A stretch of DNA of 60,000 nt, taken from assembly GCA_903813345.2 (NCBI GenBank), contig CAIIXF020000009.1, positions 20,735,759 through 20,795,758 on the forward strand, in the 5' to 3' direction. The translations under genes were made by a program, and so were the position numbers. Shown piece by piece: positions 1 to 11,037 of this stretch. The DNA comes from Owenia fusiformis (Eukaryota > Annelida > Polychaeta > Sabellida > Oweniidae). The notes under the pieces were generated by a model that did no database searches, was not told the origin of the DNA, and saw nothing but the letters and a program-made list of their open reading frames with translations. Position 1 is the first letter of the stretch. Every line of letters begins with the position of its first letter.

Positions 1-322
1 GCAAATAACGTTTCAATTTACGCGTACGTAAATCTTCCAGATTTGTTTAATATCTAGTAGAAATCGCCATCATAGAAAACAATCATTGATATCCTGTCAA
101 TCACTCAGACAATAAAACAAGCAACTAACATCATCGTACGTGTAAACTGTGTAAATAACTCTGAAATTCAGTCTCTTACAGGTTCTTGGTAAAATTATAA
201 CGTAAAAATATTGAAGGGTAGTCTACAAATGTGCAACTTTTGAAAGTTGGTAACCCTGCAAGGAACGTTAAGTAACCGGTTACTCAGCCAGCCAGTTTTT
301 TACACAAACCCACTAAGTACAC
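1..322. other. Intergenic sequence, no gene seen
   Basis: AT-rich sequence with no convincing exon or structural RNA. The right part may belong to the MITE that follows. Confidence 0.4.
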
Positions 323-672
323 CTACATGTACTACAGTACCTATATACAGTTTAGTAGCCCTGCCCCAAAGATTGGTGCCTGTGACAGCCCAGATAATAA
401 ATCACTTCAAATCTGCCAAGCTGACCCTTTCTCAACCAATCAGCGAAGTGGGAGGAACATGTGCTTGCTACTGCTAAATATGTGCCCATTAACTATGTGG
501 TGGTGTCAGAGAAAATGACCATATATTATATATAATAAAGAAAGTCGTCTGTATTTCGACGATGATCCTCTGATTGGCTCGGTGAGATTAGAGATTTATT
601 GTAAACTGAAACAGTGAAGACGAAGCTCTCTTTTAGAAGTGAAGTCGAACGAATGCACGAATACACCTTACC
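323..672. repeat. MITE family A, copy 1
   Basis: Shares blocks with 6951-7212 and, inverted, with 47465-47823: CAGTTTAGTAGCCC at the left, a central TTGGCTCGGTGAGAT block, and a right end with GACGAAGCTCTCTTTT and GAAGTCGAACGAATGCA. No coding capacity. Ends are approximate because this copy lacks the terminal CAAAGGGTAGTT. Confidence 0.6.
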
Positions 673-2084
673 TCGATTACAGTGGGGGACAAAAATAAAA
701 CTCAACATTCACAAGTTGTCACAATGAGCTAATTTCCAAGTTTCGTGTCTCAAACTCTCCCAAGCGGTAGAAAAATAATTCCCGTTCACTAAAGTACGCA
801 ATAAATGAATCCAAAGCTTCATACCTGCAAATAATGGATAAATCCCTACCAAATCGAATGAATGTTTTCATGAATCGCCATGTTTGTTATCCAAGGACGG
901 TTGACTCCCAGAATGCAACATCAGTTACCGTATTTACTCATGACAGGTTTCAAAATGGCGGAACAGCATTTTGAAAGCTGGCACGTGTCATGTTGCATTC
1001 TGGGAGCCAATCCTCCGTTCCGGCGCAAGCGGGCGACAAAATCACCTCAACATTTTAAGAGTCGGCATAACATGTGAATATCCACTTGAACTTTTGAAGT
1101 TCTTATTTGTCATTAGGGACACAAATTCCACTATATTTGGATTTACTCAGACGGTGAAAATAGAGCACTGAATACACTGAGGTAAGAATTTATTACATTT
1201 GCGACAGCATGTAATTTTCATAGCTTTTGCAATTCTTTATGATCCCCACTGTACATAGTTATTTTTGGGTTTAATTGATCTAATAAGCCACTTTAACTGT
1301 TACTTTCTATCCCATTACAAACATTTTACTAAACACAAAACACAAAGGAGTCCCAGGTAATGAAGAATTTCACAAATCTCAGGGGATTGTATCTACAATT
1401 GACAAATTCGCAAAGATAATTTTTGGGAAACTAAATCGCACGCGAAAAATACCAGAAGGACAGTACATAGAAATTGCTTTCCAGGTATAACGTTCAGCCT
1501 TGGCTAGTAGACATCAACTTTCACATGACTTTCATGTTGATCTGTTCTGTAGACAAAGATTTTATGTTGTCAACTCCATTTGTTTATTATGGTGACTGTC
1601 ATGTGAAATTTTATACAGAATTTTACAACAAAACTGTAAATTTTTATATGGTTTCAATTGTAAATGACCTTTACAAAAATGTTTTATACTACTATTCTTA
1701 TCATAAAGTTATACTGTATAAGTTGTAAATGAAAAAATGATCTACATACAGAAGATATTTACCTATTGGCTCCCCGAGTGTTTTCGATCCAGTGTTTTAG
1801 TAACGTGTGCAAAATTTAGGGGAGGAAGGATAATCGATCAATAATAATTCCTTTTTCTGACAATATTTGTGCTAAAATGTTGCAGCTTTTATTTTAACTA
1901 TTAAACAAACAGTGAAAGGACAATATTTTAAACAATCAAAGGGAGTGAAAGCCTCACATCTACGTTTACTGACACTGTGTCGACTTTTATTTGAAATAAT
2001 TTGTTGTTGATTGCTTAGTTTTGTCAATACAACCGCCATATTTGAAAATTACAGAAAATACAGAACTTTCCGAATAAATCCAGT
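673..2084. other. Upstream region of survivin
   Basis: No supported exon. It contains the small hairpin element at 895-1018. Promoter elements of survivin should lie in the last few hundred bases; a CCGCCATATTTG site occurs about 50 bp before the start codon. No clear TATA box was identified. Confidence 0.35.
895..1018. repeat. Small foldback element
   Basis: Inverted arms GGACGGTTGACTCCCAGAAT and ATTCTGGGAGCCAATCCTCC close a hairpin of about 124 bp with a mostly unrelated loop. It is MITE-like, with no coding capacity and no clear target duplication. Confidence 0.6.
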
Positions 2085-2213
2085 ATGGAGGACTTGAATC
2101 ATATAAAAGAAGAGGAGAGACGAGACTTCGACATGAACACCGAAGCAAATCGGACTTTGACTTTTTTAGATTGGCCATTTGATGGAGAAGACGCACAGTG
2201 CACATCAGACAAG
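2085..2213 (+). CDS. BIRC5: Survivin exon 1 (residues 1-43)
   Basis: Starts at the ATG in CAGTATGGAGG and ends AAG|GTTTGT, intron phase 0. It encodes the acidic N-terminus and the first BIR helix ([10 protein letters not shown], matching human RISTFKNWPF). The following 4.2-kb intron is filled by palindromic elements and a dead non-LTR element. Confidence 0.93.
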
Positions 2214-5200
2214 GTTTGTTTTCATATTTATCATTCAAATTCGAAATTGAATCAATGAATGCATGATTGAATTTTCTTGGCCTACATCTCATCTAGGTCT
2301 ATTCACTGATCAGATCGAGCTCCTCTTCAGTCCAAAAATTGATTTTTACAAACATTCGATGTTTCCATTCCCAAGGCTCCGTGCTCGGGTCGATGACATT
2401 TATACTACATGTAGAGTCCATTTCACTTACTTCCTGCGAAAGCTATTTGGATTTTGATATAATAGCTTTCCCACGGAGCATTTGGACAGCTCAATGATCG
2501 TGACCTTTGAAATCGAATTAAGTCGATCCGCGGCTTACTTTTGGTCTCTAACTGTGTCTTACATCAGTATCATCAATCCGTGTAAGTATTGGAGCGCTGG
2601 AGTACTTCTTTTTCGATCAAGACTTGTAATTGTTAGTCGAGGGAATCGTTTTACTGCCAAATTCCAATATGGCGGTTTCTGCTCGGACATTTTCGTAAAT
2701 CTCCGGAGGTTGTCCGAACCTAACTAATTCTCAAAATTCACTCGTTCGTTGCGTATCTCGCACCTAGCAAACCGCCATATTGGAAATAGGTCTGTAAAAC
2801 TTTAACTCGATGAACAATTTACAAGTCTTGATCGAAAAAGAAGTACTCCAGCGCTCCAATACTTACACGGATTGATGATACTGATGTAAGACACAGTTAG
2901 AGACCAAAAGTAAGCCGCGGATCGACTTAATTCAATTTCAAAGGTCACTATTGATCAGCTGTTCACTTCTCCGTTTGAGAGCCATAAGTTTCAAAATCTA
3001 ACATGGCTCTCGAAGTGAGTAACATTTCACTGCTTCATTTCGTCAGTAGAATGGCAAAAATAAGAAATTGGGAGACCATTGTGCAATAATATATGGAAAA
3101 GTATATTCATAATGTACATGAATGACATTTGTATATCTTGGATTGCTTCTAGTTTGGCTTATAAAGTGTGTGGCCTCTTATATTTGGATGTTTCTCTGCC
3201 ATGTTATTTTCAATAAGATTAACATGGCTATAATTCTTCAAATTACAAGACGGCACAGGCTTATTGCACAAAAAACTAAAAAATCTGAAATATACAAATG
3301 TCATTCATGTACATTATGAATATACTTTTCCATATATTATTGCACAATGGTCTCCCAATTTCTTATTTTTGCCGTTCTACTGACGAAATAAAGCAGTGAA
3401 ATGGACTCTATATAAACGATCTCCCAGAGACAGTATATAACACAATCAAGATGTTTGCGGATGACACCAAAGTATATGCCACAGTTAACTGCAACGAAGA
3501 TGCCAAGAAGTTACAGGAAGATGTTGACAATCTCATGAGATGGTCGGCTAGGGTGGTTGCTCAAATTTAATGCAAATAAATGCAAAGCCATGCATCTGGG
3601 AAACAAGAATATTAACAAAGACTACTACATGAATGACACTGAAAAAGAGAATGTTAAAGAGGAGAAAGATCTTGGAGTCATAATAGACAACGAACTGAAC
3701 TTCCATAAACAGGTATCCATGTGTATTAATAAAGCAAATCAGATACTAGGACTTGTCACTGGACTGAACGACAAACCTTACCCAGAAAGACTTAAACAGT
3801 TAAAGCTTTACTCTATGACATATAGACGGAAAACAGCAGACGTGATCCAGGTATTTAAAATTGTTCATGGTATTGACAGAGTAAATGCAGAGATATTCTT
3901 TAATCAGTCAACTGTGAGATATACAAGAGGGCATGACTTTAAACTATATCTGAATCAGGAAAGATCTAGGCTCAATCTTAGAAAACACTTTTTCTCCCAG
4001 AGTGATAGCAGACTGGAACACCCTGCTTGAGAAAGCAGTACTGTATGTGCACCAACCCTGGAAACCTTTCAGAAGAGGATGGATGATCACTGGAAGAGGG
4101 AGCACCATATGCTATAGGTTTCTTTTGTTTTGGTCTTGTTAAATGAAATGAGAAGCCAGGTGGCTTAAGTAATGAGAGGACGACATCACTGTACTGGCTT
4201 AGTCCACTACGTCCTAATTATGATGATGATGATGATAACTCAGTTGTCTATAATTGGGAACAAAAATAAATGACATGTCGATTTTGGATCACCATTTCCT
4301 AACCATGGTTGTCTGAAAGCCCATAATTTCCAATATTGTCTAGATACATATTAGCCCTTAACATTTGTATATTTTACATTTTGTATAATCTCATCCACTG
4401 ATGTATGGCCTCTTGAAAATTCTCTTATTTTTAACATGGGAAACCCTCACTTCAGCAAATCCACCTGTCATTTATTTATGTTCCAAACTGTAGTAGAATT
4501 ACTCGAAAATCAATAAGTATCGAACAGGTCAGTCATTTTCTCAAAATATTCTCTGCTGTGCTGACATTGTCCCTCTTTACAAGTAGTGCAGGCTTGTTGC
4601 TATGCACTGCAGGGATATTCTATATAAAAACATTTACCATGGACCTATTGCTAAAAAACAAGACAGCAGAGACACACAATAACCCGTATTAACACCTGAC
4701 ATCGATTGGTGGCTGAACCTTTAAGAATAATAGCCATACAAGAGAATATGATATTAATAATATAAGCTTTTTCTTTGAAGTTTTGCCTTTAATAGAGCTA
4801 TAAGTCTACCAGTTGATACATGTGTAGAGACAGAGCACAGTTAACAGAAGCACCCCCTTGGTTTTTAATCTTAAATCATCAATTTTTGATTCAATCATGA
4901 ATAACCTAATTACCACAGGCTGGTATCGAAATATTTGTCCGCTGTGACGGAGCATGCTATTTTTCATAAAAACACTAAGAATACTTCACGATTTATTTTT
5001 TAACTCATATGTTTCGTTATACCATACAAAATTACTTACTCCATGCAATGGATATATCATTTGCGGGTAACTTTCACTTCTGTTTGAAGTCCAATTACGC
5101 TGGGAAGAAAAGCTATTGAAAATGGCGCCAAAGTATCATATTTCAAAATGTACCATTTCTTGTTTAACTTTCTAATGGCACGATATAGTGACACGATAAT

Positions 5201-8200
5201 ATTTACACATGGTTTCAGCATAACTATGAAGGTATAAATGAGATGTTGATGTATTTGGTCTTTTTAATTCTTTTATAAAAAATAATGTTTAATTTTTTTG
5301 TCCGCTCTGACGGAGCAGTTGCAAATGTGAACTGTTAAAATGCTCCGTCACAGCGGACAAAAAATATTAATGTTGTTTTTTATAAAAGAATTAAAAAGAC
5401 CCAATGCATTAATATCTCATTAATACATTCAGAGTTATGCTTAAAACATATGTTAATATTGTCATGTCACTATATCATGCCATTAAAAAGTTAAAAAAGA
5501 TGGTACATTTTAGAGTTTGATACTCTGGCGCCGTTTTCAATAGATTTTACTCCTAGCGTTATTGGACTTCAAACAGAAGTGAAGGTTACACGCAAATAAT
5601 ATATCCATTGCATAGAGTAAGTAATTATCTTTGATATAACGAAACATATGAGTTAAAAAATAAATCGTGAAGCATTTTTAGTGTTTTTATGAAAAATAGC
5701 ATGCTCCGTCACAGCGGACAGATTTTTCGATACCAGCCTGTGATTACGCAAAGGTTATGTTCTTCAATTGCCAAGAAAGCGAGTCAAGGTTTTGAAATAT
5801 TTTTTGCCTTGTCACTTTTTTCTTCCTGGTTATGTCACTGCGCTAAGATATGCCTAGCCCTAGATAACACTTCGAAGGAAAAAATGTCTCCATCAAACTG
5901 GCTTTATTGGTCAGGTAATGAACCAAATCAGAGATGTTGCTCAAAATTAAGAATTAATCCTCACTCCATCTGTCATGAGTGGATAGGCCCGATCTAAGGA
6001 TGTTATGAATACAAATTCAAAATAAAACTTCCACCATTTTTTCTGAAAGGCTAGCAATAGAAGAAGAGGTATTCACCTCTATAGTATGAAATATTTGTAT
6101 GATATTGCTCCATATATTACAGCACTGTGGTCTTTTGATTCCCTATTTTTAAAGGCTTTAAATTTAATGAAGAAAAGAAGACATTGAAATGTGGTTAAAA
6201 AAATTATTTATCAACTATGTTTGAAAATGTGACTTCAAGGTCTAGTAGATTCCCCTAGACCCTTGTGTTCAAGAGAAATAATATTTTCTTTTATTGGACA
6301 TATGAAAATTGATACACTGAAACCAAAATAAACTGATGAATATTCAAGTTTAAGGGAACTTTCTACTATATCTGCCATGAAACTTTATCTGAGACATGAT
6401 TCTTGAATAACATTTAATGTTTAAAATGGATAATTGGTTTTGATTTCAGATGGCCAAGAGTGGTTTCTATTGTATCGGCAATGAGAATGAGCCTGATTTA
6501 GTGAGGTGTTTTGTCTGTTATAAGGAGCTGGATGGCTGGGAACCTGATGATGATCCCATGTAAGTTAAACATTTGGTTACACTACCCTTTGCGATTTTGT
6601 CATTTCTCTCACACTCTTAACATGATCAAAACACTCAAAATCAACCAGAGCCTATTTTATTGTACTTAATGTACTAGCTCCCAAATATGGTTCTTCAAGT
6701 TCGATAAATGTAAGTCAAGTAACGCATTGAGTGAATAGTTGGATGCCAAATTGTAATATATTTTATCTTTCTGTTTGTATGTGTGATTGTGTGTAATGTC
6801 TACTGACTGCCAGTTGCCATCAAAATATTGCTGGGTCAATAAATTAGTATAGAAGGAATAGTATGCTTGGACTTTTGCCTCCTCAAAATCAGATTCTGTT
6901 TACTAAAGCATTGCAGGTTCACAAAATACCCTGCACACAGAATCTAGTTATAAACTACCCTTTGCCTAGTATAGACTATATTACAGTTTAGCAGATGTCC
7001 CAGGTAATAAATCATTTCAAATCTACCAAATTTCCAATACATGCGCAATTAACTATGCGGTGATGTCAGAGGAAATGACCTTAGAGAAAGTCGTCCATAT
7101 TTCGACGACGAACTTAATTGGCTCGGTGAGATCAGAGATTTATTGTAAACTGAAAAAGTGAAGACGAAGCTCTCTTTTAAGAAGTGAAGTCGAACAAATG
7201 CAAAGGGTAGTTCACAAATAGCCAATTTAAAGATGTTAATATAAGAGCAAAAAAGGCTCCAAAACTTAATGAAATATGTAGTTTGGATGTTCATTTATGT
7301 CTGTGGATTATATTTTATACCACAAACACTTTATAAATACCTGAAATTTGCAATAAAAGTGCCCAAAAATTGTTGTTTCGAAATTCCCCATTTTTCCTCT
7401 ATCGCGCTAGTCACGTGACCATTACGCGTAGCAGGCAATGTACAGATATTACAGTACATATAATATGTTCAATATGGCAAACATCAGCGATTCTGATTCC
7501 CGGGTTCTGGGAAATGGCTATATAAATTGGCGAGAGGGTGTAATTTGAATGAAGACAATTTAAGGAGGGGAAATGTGTGCAAGTATGGCAGTAAGAGAGC
7601 AGATATGGGGACTTTTAGACAAGAACTATGACGGAGAATCAACTAAAAATGTGAGTTCTGGAATGAAGACCCGTTGCCATTGACTGAAGATTCCAGCGAT
7701 CCTATTATCATACTCAGTTTGAATCTAGACGCGGAAAACAGATTATGAAAACAGGTTTTCTGCAAAGTTATCAAATTTAGAAAATATGGATCTTGTTTTT
7801 GAGTGGCTTAACAAGCATTTAGATACAAGACTTGGCGCTATCTCTTGTCAAATACATGCACTGGACTTGCAGTAAATTGGCCATTGCAAATTGCAAAATC
7901 AGATCGTCAAATTAATCGCTTCGTTTTTAAACCTACGCTTCATATCTTCTTCCAAAACTTTAGGATTCGATAGAGATAAGTTATAACTTGAACAGGAAAA
8001 AATGGCAGATCCTACCTTAATTTAGAATCGCTGATTTCTCTGGACAAATTCCGAGAAGAAATTGTTCAACATCGCGATCACCTCAGACAACATGTCGCGT
8101 GCGTGTCACTCTGAACTCACTCTGAACTCACGTGATAAAATACGGCATCTTGATTGGTTACTACTCGTGTTGTCATGACGCGAAAAGCAGTAGTAAACAC

Positions 8201-9459
8201 TGAATATGTTAATGAACTGCCATATATGGAACAATTGTCTTTCTGATTGGTTAACTTTACCAGCGTCCTAAATGAATATAGTAGTCGTAGTAAATGATTC
8301 ATTGATAACTCTGAAAGTGGGCGTGACCAGCTTCATTTTGACACCAAATTCAAGATGTTTCAAATCAAAATGGCCTCGCAAGACGAGGTTGAAATATCAG
8401 CAATTTGATACTGATATGGTCTACGATAGATCAAAATTGCCTGCCCCGCGTCACATGTCACGTGAGCCTATATTTGTTGAAAAGTGAAAGAGATAGTGAC
8501 ACTTTTTAATCTTAAGTTTATACCAATATTACAAACAGATATTTATTTTTTTCATTATATATTTATTTCTTCATTACACATACATTTGTTTTATACTACA
8601 TTGATTTATTTTTGCAAAACCTTTGCTATTAGATCTTTAATAAAAAATATGTGGAATTAAGTTCACCCTTAGGTTAAGATTATAATAAGATATATTTACC
8701 ATATATTATTCATGTGACATTTTATTTTATGTGTACACTCGGCACAACAAAAAACAAAAAAACATGACATAACAAACAATTTAATAATTGATATTTATGA
8801 GTTTATATAATACAAATTGTTCATTGTATCTGTTTCAGGCAAGAACACAAGTCTCATTCACCAAACTGTGCATTCCTATCCGCCAAACCCGAAGCTGAGC
8901 AGACAGTGGAGGATTTCCTCAAACTAGAGGCTGCGAGGCAGAACAATAAATTTGTAAGCTCTACCTTGGATAAGATTTGTTCAGTTAAACTCAAAAAGTT
9001 AGGACTTTAAATTAGTCTTGCATCAAGAGCTTGAACTCCCCCTCCTCATGCCCATCTTAGATTACCAAGAAGTTTAATTTAATTAGCCTTTTATCAAGAA
9101 CTTGAACTCCCCATATCATGCCTATTCACTTATGTTCAACAGGGAGTCACGACTAACATTAGGGCATGATGCAAGACTAAATGATTAGATGTCATCCAGA
9201 TTTGAAACTGTGAAGTATTTCTTATGCATCCTATATGCACATTTCAAGCAAAGTTCCATTTTGATATGCTTTATGCTACTTTTGAATACCTGTTGGCCTT
9301 TGTATTTTGCCCATATGCATATTATAGTATTTATCAATAAATAAACATAACATTTAAAATTGTCTGCTTTCTGTTTTACAGATGAAATTATCAGAACAAC
9401 ATGTGAAAGAATTTGAACGACAAGCTGCAGAGACTCGGGAACAACTTGAGATCATATAA
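2085..9459 (+). CDS. BIRC5: Survivin (BIR-domain chromosomal passenger protein), four exons, complete
   Basis: Exons join at 2085-2213, 6450-6559, 8839-8953 and 9382-9459 to give 143 aa, against 142 in human survivin. A single BIR domain covers about residues 21-100. Zinc ligands C63, C66, H83 and C90 have exactly the family spacing (CxxC, then 16 residues to H and 6 to C). The block [19 protein letters not shown] and the run EPDDDP are hallmark survivin sequence. The residues that bind phospho-Thr3 of histone H3 in human survivin (K62, E65, D71, H80) correspond here to K68, D71, D77 and H86. T40 matches human T34, the CDK1 site, but is followed by Ser rather than Pro. The charged C-terminal helix (about 100-143) is the part that bundles with borealin and INCENP. 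Known role: targets Aurora B at centromeres and midzone, and restrains apoptosis. The first ATG is used; all introns have GT/AG ends. No nearby AATAAA was found. Confidence 0.95.
2412..3410. mobile_element. Long palindromic element in survivin intron 1
   Basis: The ends carry a perfect 15-bp inverted repeat (TAGAGTCCATTTCAC at 2412-2426 and its complement at 3396-3410). Inside, arms of about 200 bp at 2487-2690 and 2755-2961 pair almost continuously; GGAGCGCTGGAGTACTTC and its complement are an obvious matched block. A second palindrome (3025-3401) sits just inside the right end, so this element appears to be the older host of that insertion. No transposase is visible. Confidence 0.7.
3025..3401. 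mobile_element. Nested palindromic MITE
   Basis: About 110-bp inverted arms (TTTCACTGCTTCATTTCGTC ... GACGAAATAAAGCAGTGAAA) enclose an AT-rich centre. It lies about 15 bp from the right end of the larger palindrome, which it interrupts. Confidence 0.7.
3406..4237 (+). pseudogene. Truncated non-LTR retrotransposon (reverse transcriptase end)
   Basis: Conceptual translation from 3406 gives LYINDLPE followed by the RT catalytic box FADDTK, then a dense Lys/Asp helix. One extra base near 3549-3553 shifts the frame, after which [11 protein letters not shown] continues in another frame from about 3553. A second break near 4020 separates the tail, which reads [15 protein letters not shown] and stops at 4115-4117. 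The 3' end is a short (GAT)n tract at 4219-4236, common in CR1/L2/RTE-type elements. The endonuclease and the N-terminal half of RT are missing, so it is 5' truncated and dead. The clade is not assigned. Confidence 0.85.
4241..4490. repeat. Small MITE next to the LINE tail
   Basis: Inverted ends TTGGGAACAAAAATAAATGA and TCATTTATTTATGTTCCAAA bound about 250 bp of noncoding sequence immediately after the GAT tract. Confidence 0.6.
4910..5755. mobile_element. Large foldback element with four CCGCTGTGACGG boxes
   Basis: A nearly complete palindrome of about 845 bp. The box TGTCCGCTGTGACGGAGCA lies near both outer ends (about 4937 and, inverted, 5702) and again on both sides of the centre (5301 as GTCCGCTCTGACGG, and 5341 inverted). 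Matched inner blocks include CATATGAGTTAAAAAATAAA. No ORF of transposase size. Such paired boxes could be transposase binding sites. Confidence 0.8.
5756..6449. other. Survivin intron 1, 3' part
   Basis: Unique-looking AT-rich intron sequence ending in TGATTTCAG. Open frames here show no homology I recognise and no exon structure. Confidence 0.4.
6450..6559 (+). CDS. BIRC5: Survivin exon 2 (residues 44-80)
   Basis: Acceptor TTTCAG, donor CCAT|GTAAGT, phase 2. Carries the zinc ligands C63 and C66 and the acidic EPDDDP run. The last codon (M80) is split across the intron. Confidence 0.95.
6951..7212. repeat. MITE family A, copy 2 (best-preserved ends)
   Basis: The ends TAAACTACCCTTTGC and GCAAAGGGTAGTT form a terminal inverted repeat. 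The interior matches copies at 323-672 and 47465-47823, including the GACGAAGCTCTCTTTTAAG block. It lies in survivin intron 2. Confidence 0.75.
7213..8838. other. Survivin intron 2, remainder
   Basis: Contains a GC-richer patch (about 7400-8470) with several CACGTG boxes (TCACGTGACC, TCACGTGATA, TCACGTGAGCC), possibly another old insertion. No exon could be supported. Confidence 0.35.
8839..8953 (+). CDS. BIRC5: Survivin exon 3 (residues 80-118)
   Basis: Acceptor GTTTCAG, donor TTT|GTAAGC, phase 0. Completes the BIR zinc site (H83, C90) and includes the FLKL segment that begins the long C-terminal helix. Confidence 0.94.
9382..9459 (+). CDS. BIRC5: Survivin exon 4 (residues 119-143 and stop)
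   Basis: Acceptor TTTTACAG; 25 codons of a charged helix ending ...REQLEII then TAA. It corresponds to the end of the coiled-coil tail of survivin. Confidence 0.92.
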   Translation: MKLSEQHVKEFERQAAETREQLEII

Positions 9460-9843
9460 GATACAAATCGTATGCACAAGACTAGCCCCATATGCCGGCA
9501 ATTCGAAAGGGGAGTAGACATTACTATGTTGGAACTAGAGCTAGACCAGGCTATATATTAACATTGGAGGACAGTATACTTGGATCCAGACCTAGTGTTG
9601 AAAACGCATACACAACTACAACTACAAAAAAAATCCAAACATGCATTTAACACAATTGATGAACTCTTGTACCATACCTCATGGCTCTGGGAGTGGGACA
9701 AAGAAATACAGACAGGCACATTTTGCATTGCATTGATCAAGCATAAAGCATTGAAACAAAATCGTTGAAAAGTACACGGTTTTACACTACATGTCGAAGT
9801 GATGTTCCACATTTAAAATTATCAAAGTCTGCACAGTGAGTTA
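9460..9843. other. Survivin 3' flank
   Basis: Presumed 3' untranslated region and downstream sequence. Two short overlapping open frames on opposite strands around 9558-9812 have no recognisable content. Confidence 0.35.
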
Positions 9844-10272
9844 CAGTAAAACCTGTGTCCACTCAAAACAACTGATGAATGTGTTCAAATCAAGGTGTTC
9901 AAATTATAGCTTGAGGATTCAATTTAATATCAGCCAAATTGCATGGTAGTCCTCAATTACATAATCATATTTCAAACATAAACCAGGACTTTAAGGGGGT
10001 ATTTAAGTACAATGCATTGGTCTGACAGGACAATGTATTATAATTGATACAGTAGTATATTCAGTAGAAGGATCAGTGGATCTAAGAATTGAGCTGTACA
10101 GAAAAAGTGCATTATTTTATTGCCAATTTAAATGTAACTCTTTATAAAGTCAGAGGTACCTCAAACTGTAAATAAGTCTCCCCCTAAAATATATGAAAAT
10201 GGAAGCAACCTGTACAATATACATGTAGCTGGGATTTCAAACAAACAGTCTCTGAAAATATCTAGCCAATAT

Positions 10273-10950
10273 TGTAACAAAGATGGTCAAGGAAAGGAAG
10301 GGGGTTAAAACTGACTCAGAAATAGGGAGAGGGTTATCACTGAAATGCATATTTGCTCTTGGGGATTAATCATTCAATTTAATTGTAACTTTACATAGGA
10401 CCATCCATGTCACTTCACACCTCTAGGAAACCAACTGTAATAAAGATAAGTACTTTGATCTAGTGGGTTTCCTGGAGTGGTCGGAGGTCTCCCCTTGCTT
10501 TGAACCCATGTTTTATTGTATATTCGATTATTTATCCATTTGGCCCAGTGCCAGTTGGCTTTATGCCCAGTTGGCCTGGTGCCAGTTGGCTAGTTGCCAA
10601 CCTGGCTCTTTGCCAAAAACAGGCTGTATATAAATAAGAATTGTGTAGCCTCAGAGAAGTTGATTTTAGAGTTGATTAGAGACAGTGTGGTTTTGCAGAG
10701 TAAGATTTAGATTGAAATGTGGAAGTTGATTTTAGAGTTGATTAGAGACAGTGTGATTTTGCAGAGTAAGATTCAGTTGTTGAGTTTTAGAGTATAATCA
10801 GTCGGTTACAACCAGGAAATTACTTAGGACATGTAAAGTTATATTAATCAATGAACAATAAAAGAAATAGAAATCAAACTAACATTTTATGTTACTGCCA
10901 CTAGACGACACGAGCCACAACATTATATTTTATGACAATAATTTGTTACA
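10273..10950 (+). repeat. 5' LTR
   Basis: Begins TGTAACAAAG and ends TTTGTTACA, giving an inverted TGTAACAA/TTGTTACA terminus. It contains a TATA-like GTATATAAATA (about 10626-10636), a tandem duplication of about 55 bp (GAAGTTGATTTTAGAGTTGA, two copies near 10658-10775) and an AATAAA signal near 10857. Confidence 0.95.
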
Positions 10951-10969
10951 TTGGTGCCGTTGCCAGGAT
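10951..10969 (+). promoter_or_regulatory. Primer-binding site
   Basis: TGGTGCCGTTGCCAGGA begins one base after the 5' LTR. The leading TGG pairs with the CCA end of a tRNA. The primer tRNA was not identified. Confidence 0.8.
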
Positions 10970-11037
10970 TTTATAGATATATTTTCTTAGAAACGAATCT
11001 GGGAGCCTTCTGTTAGAAAGTGAACACAACTCAAGAA

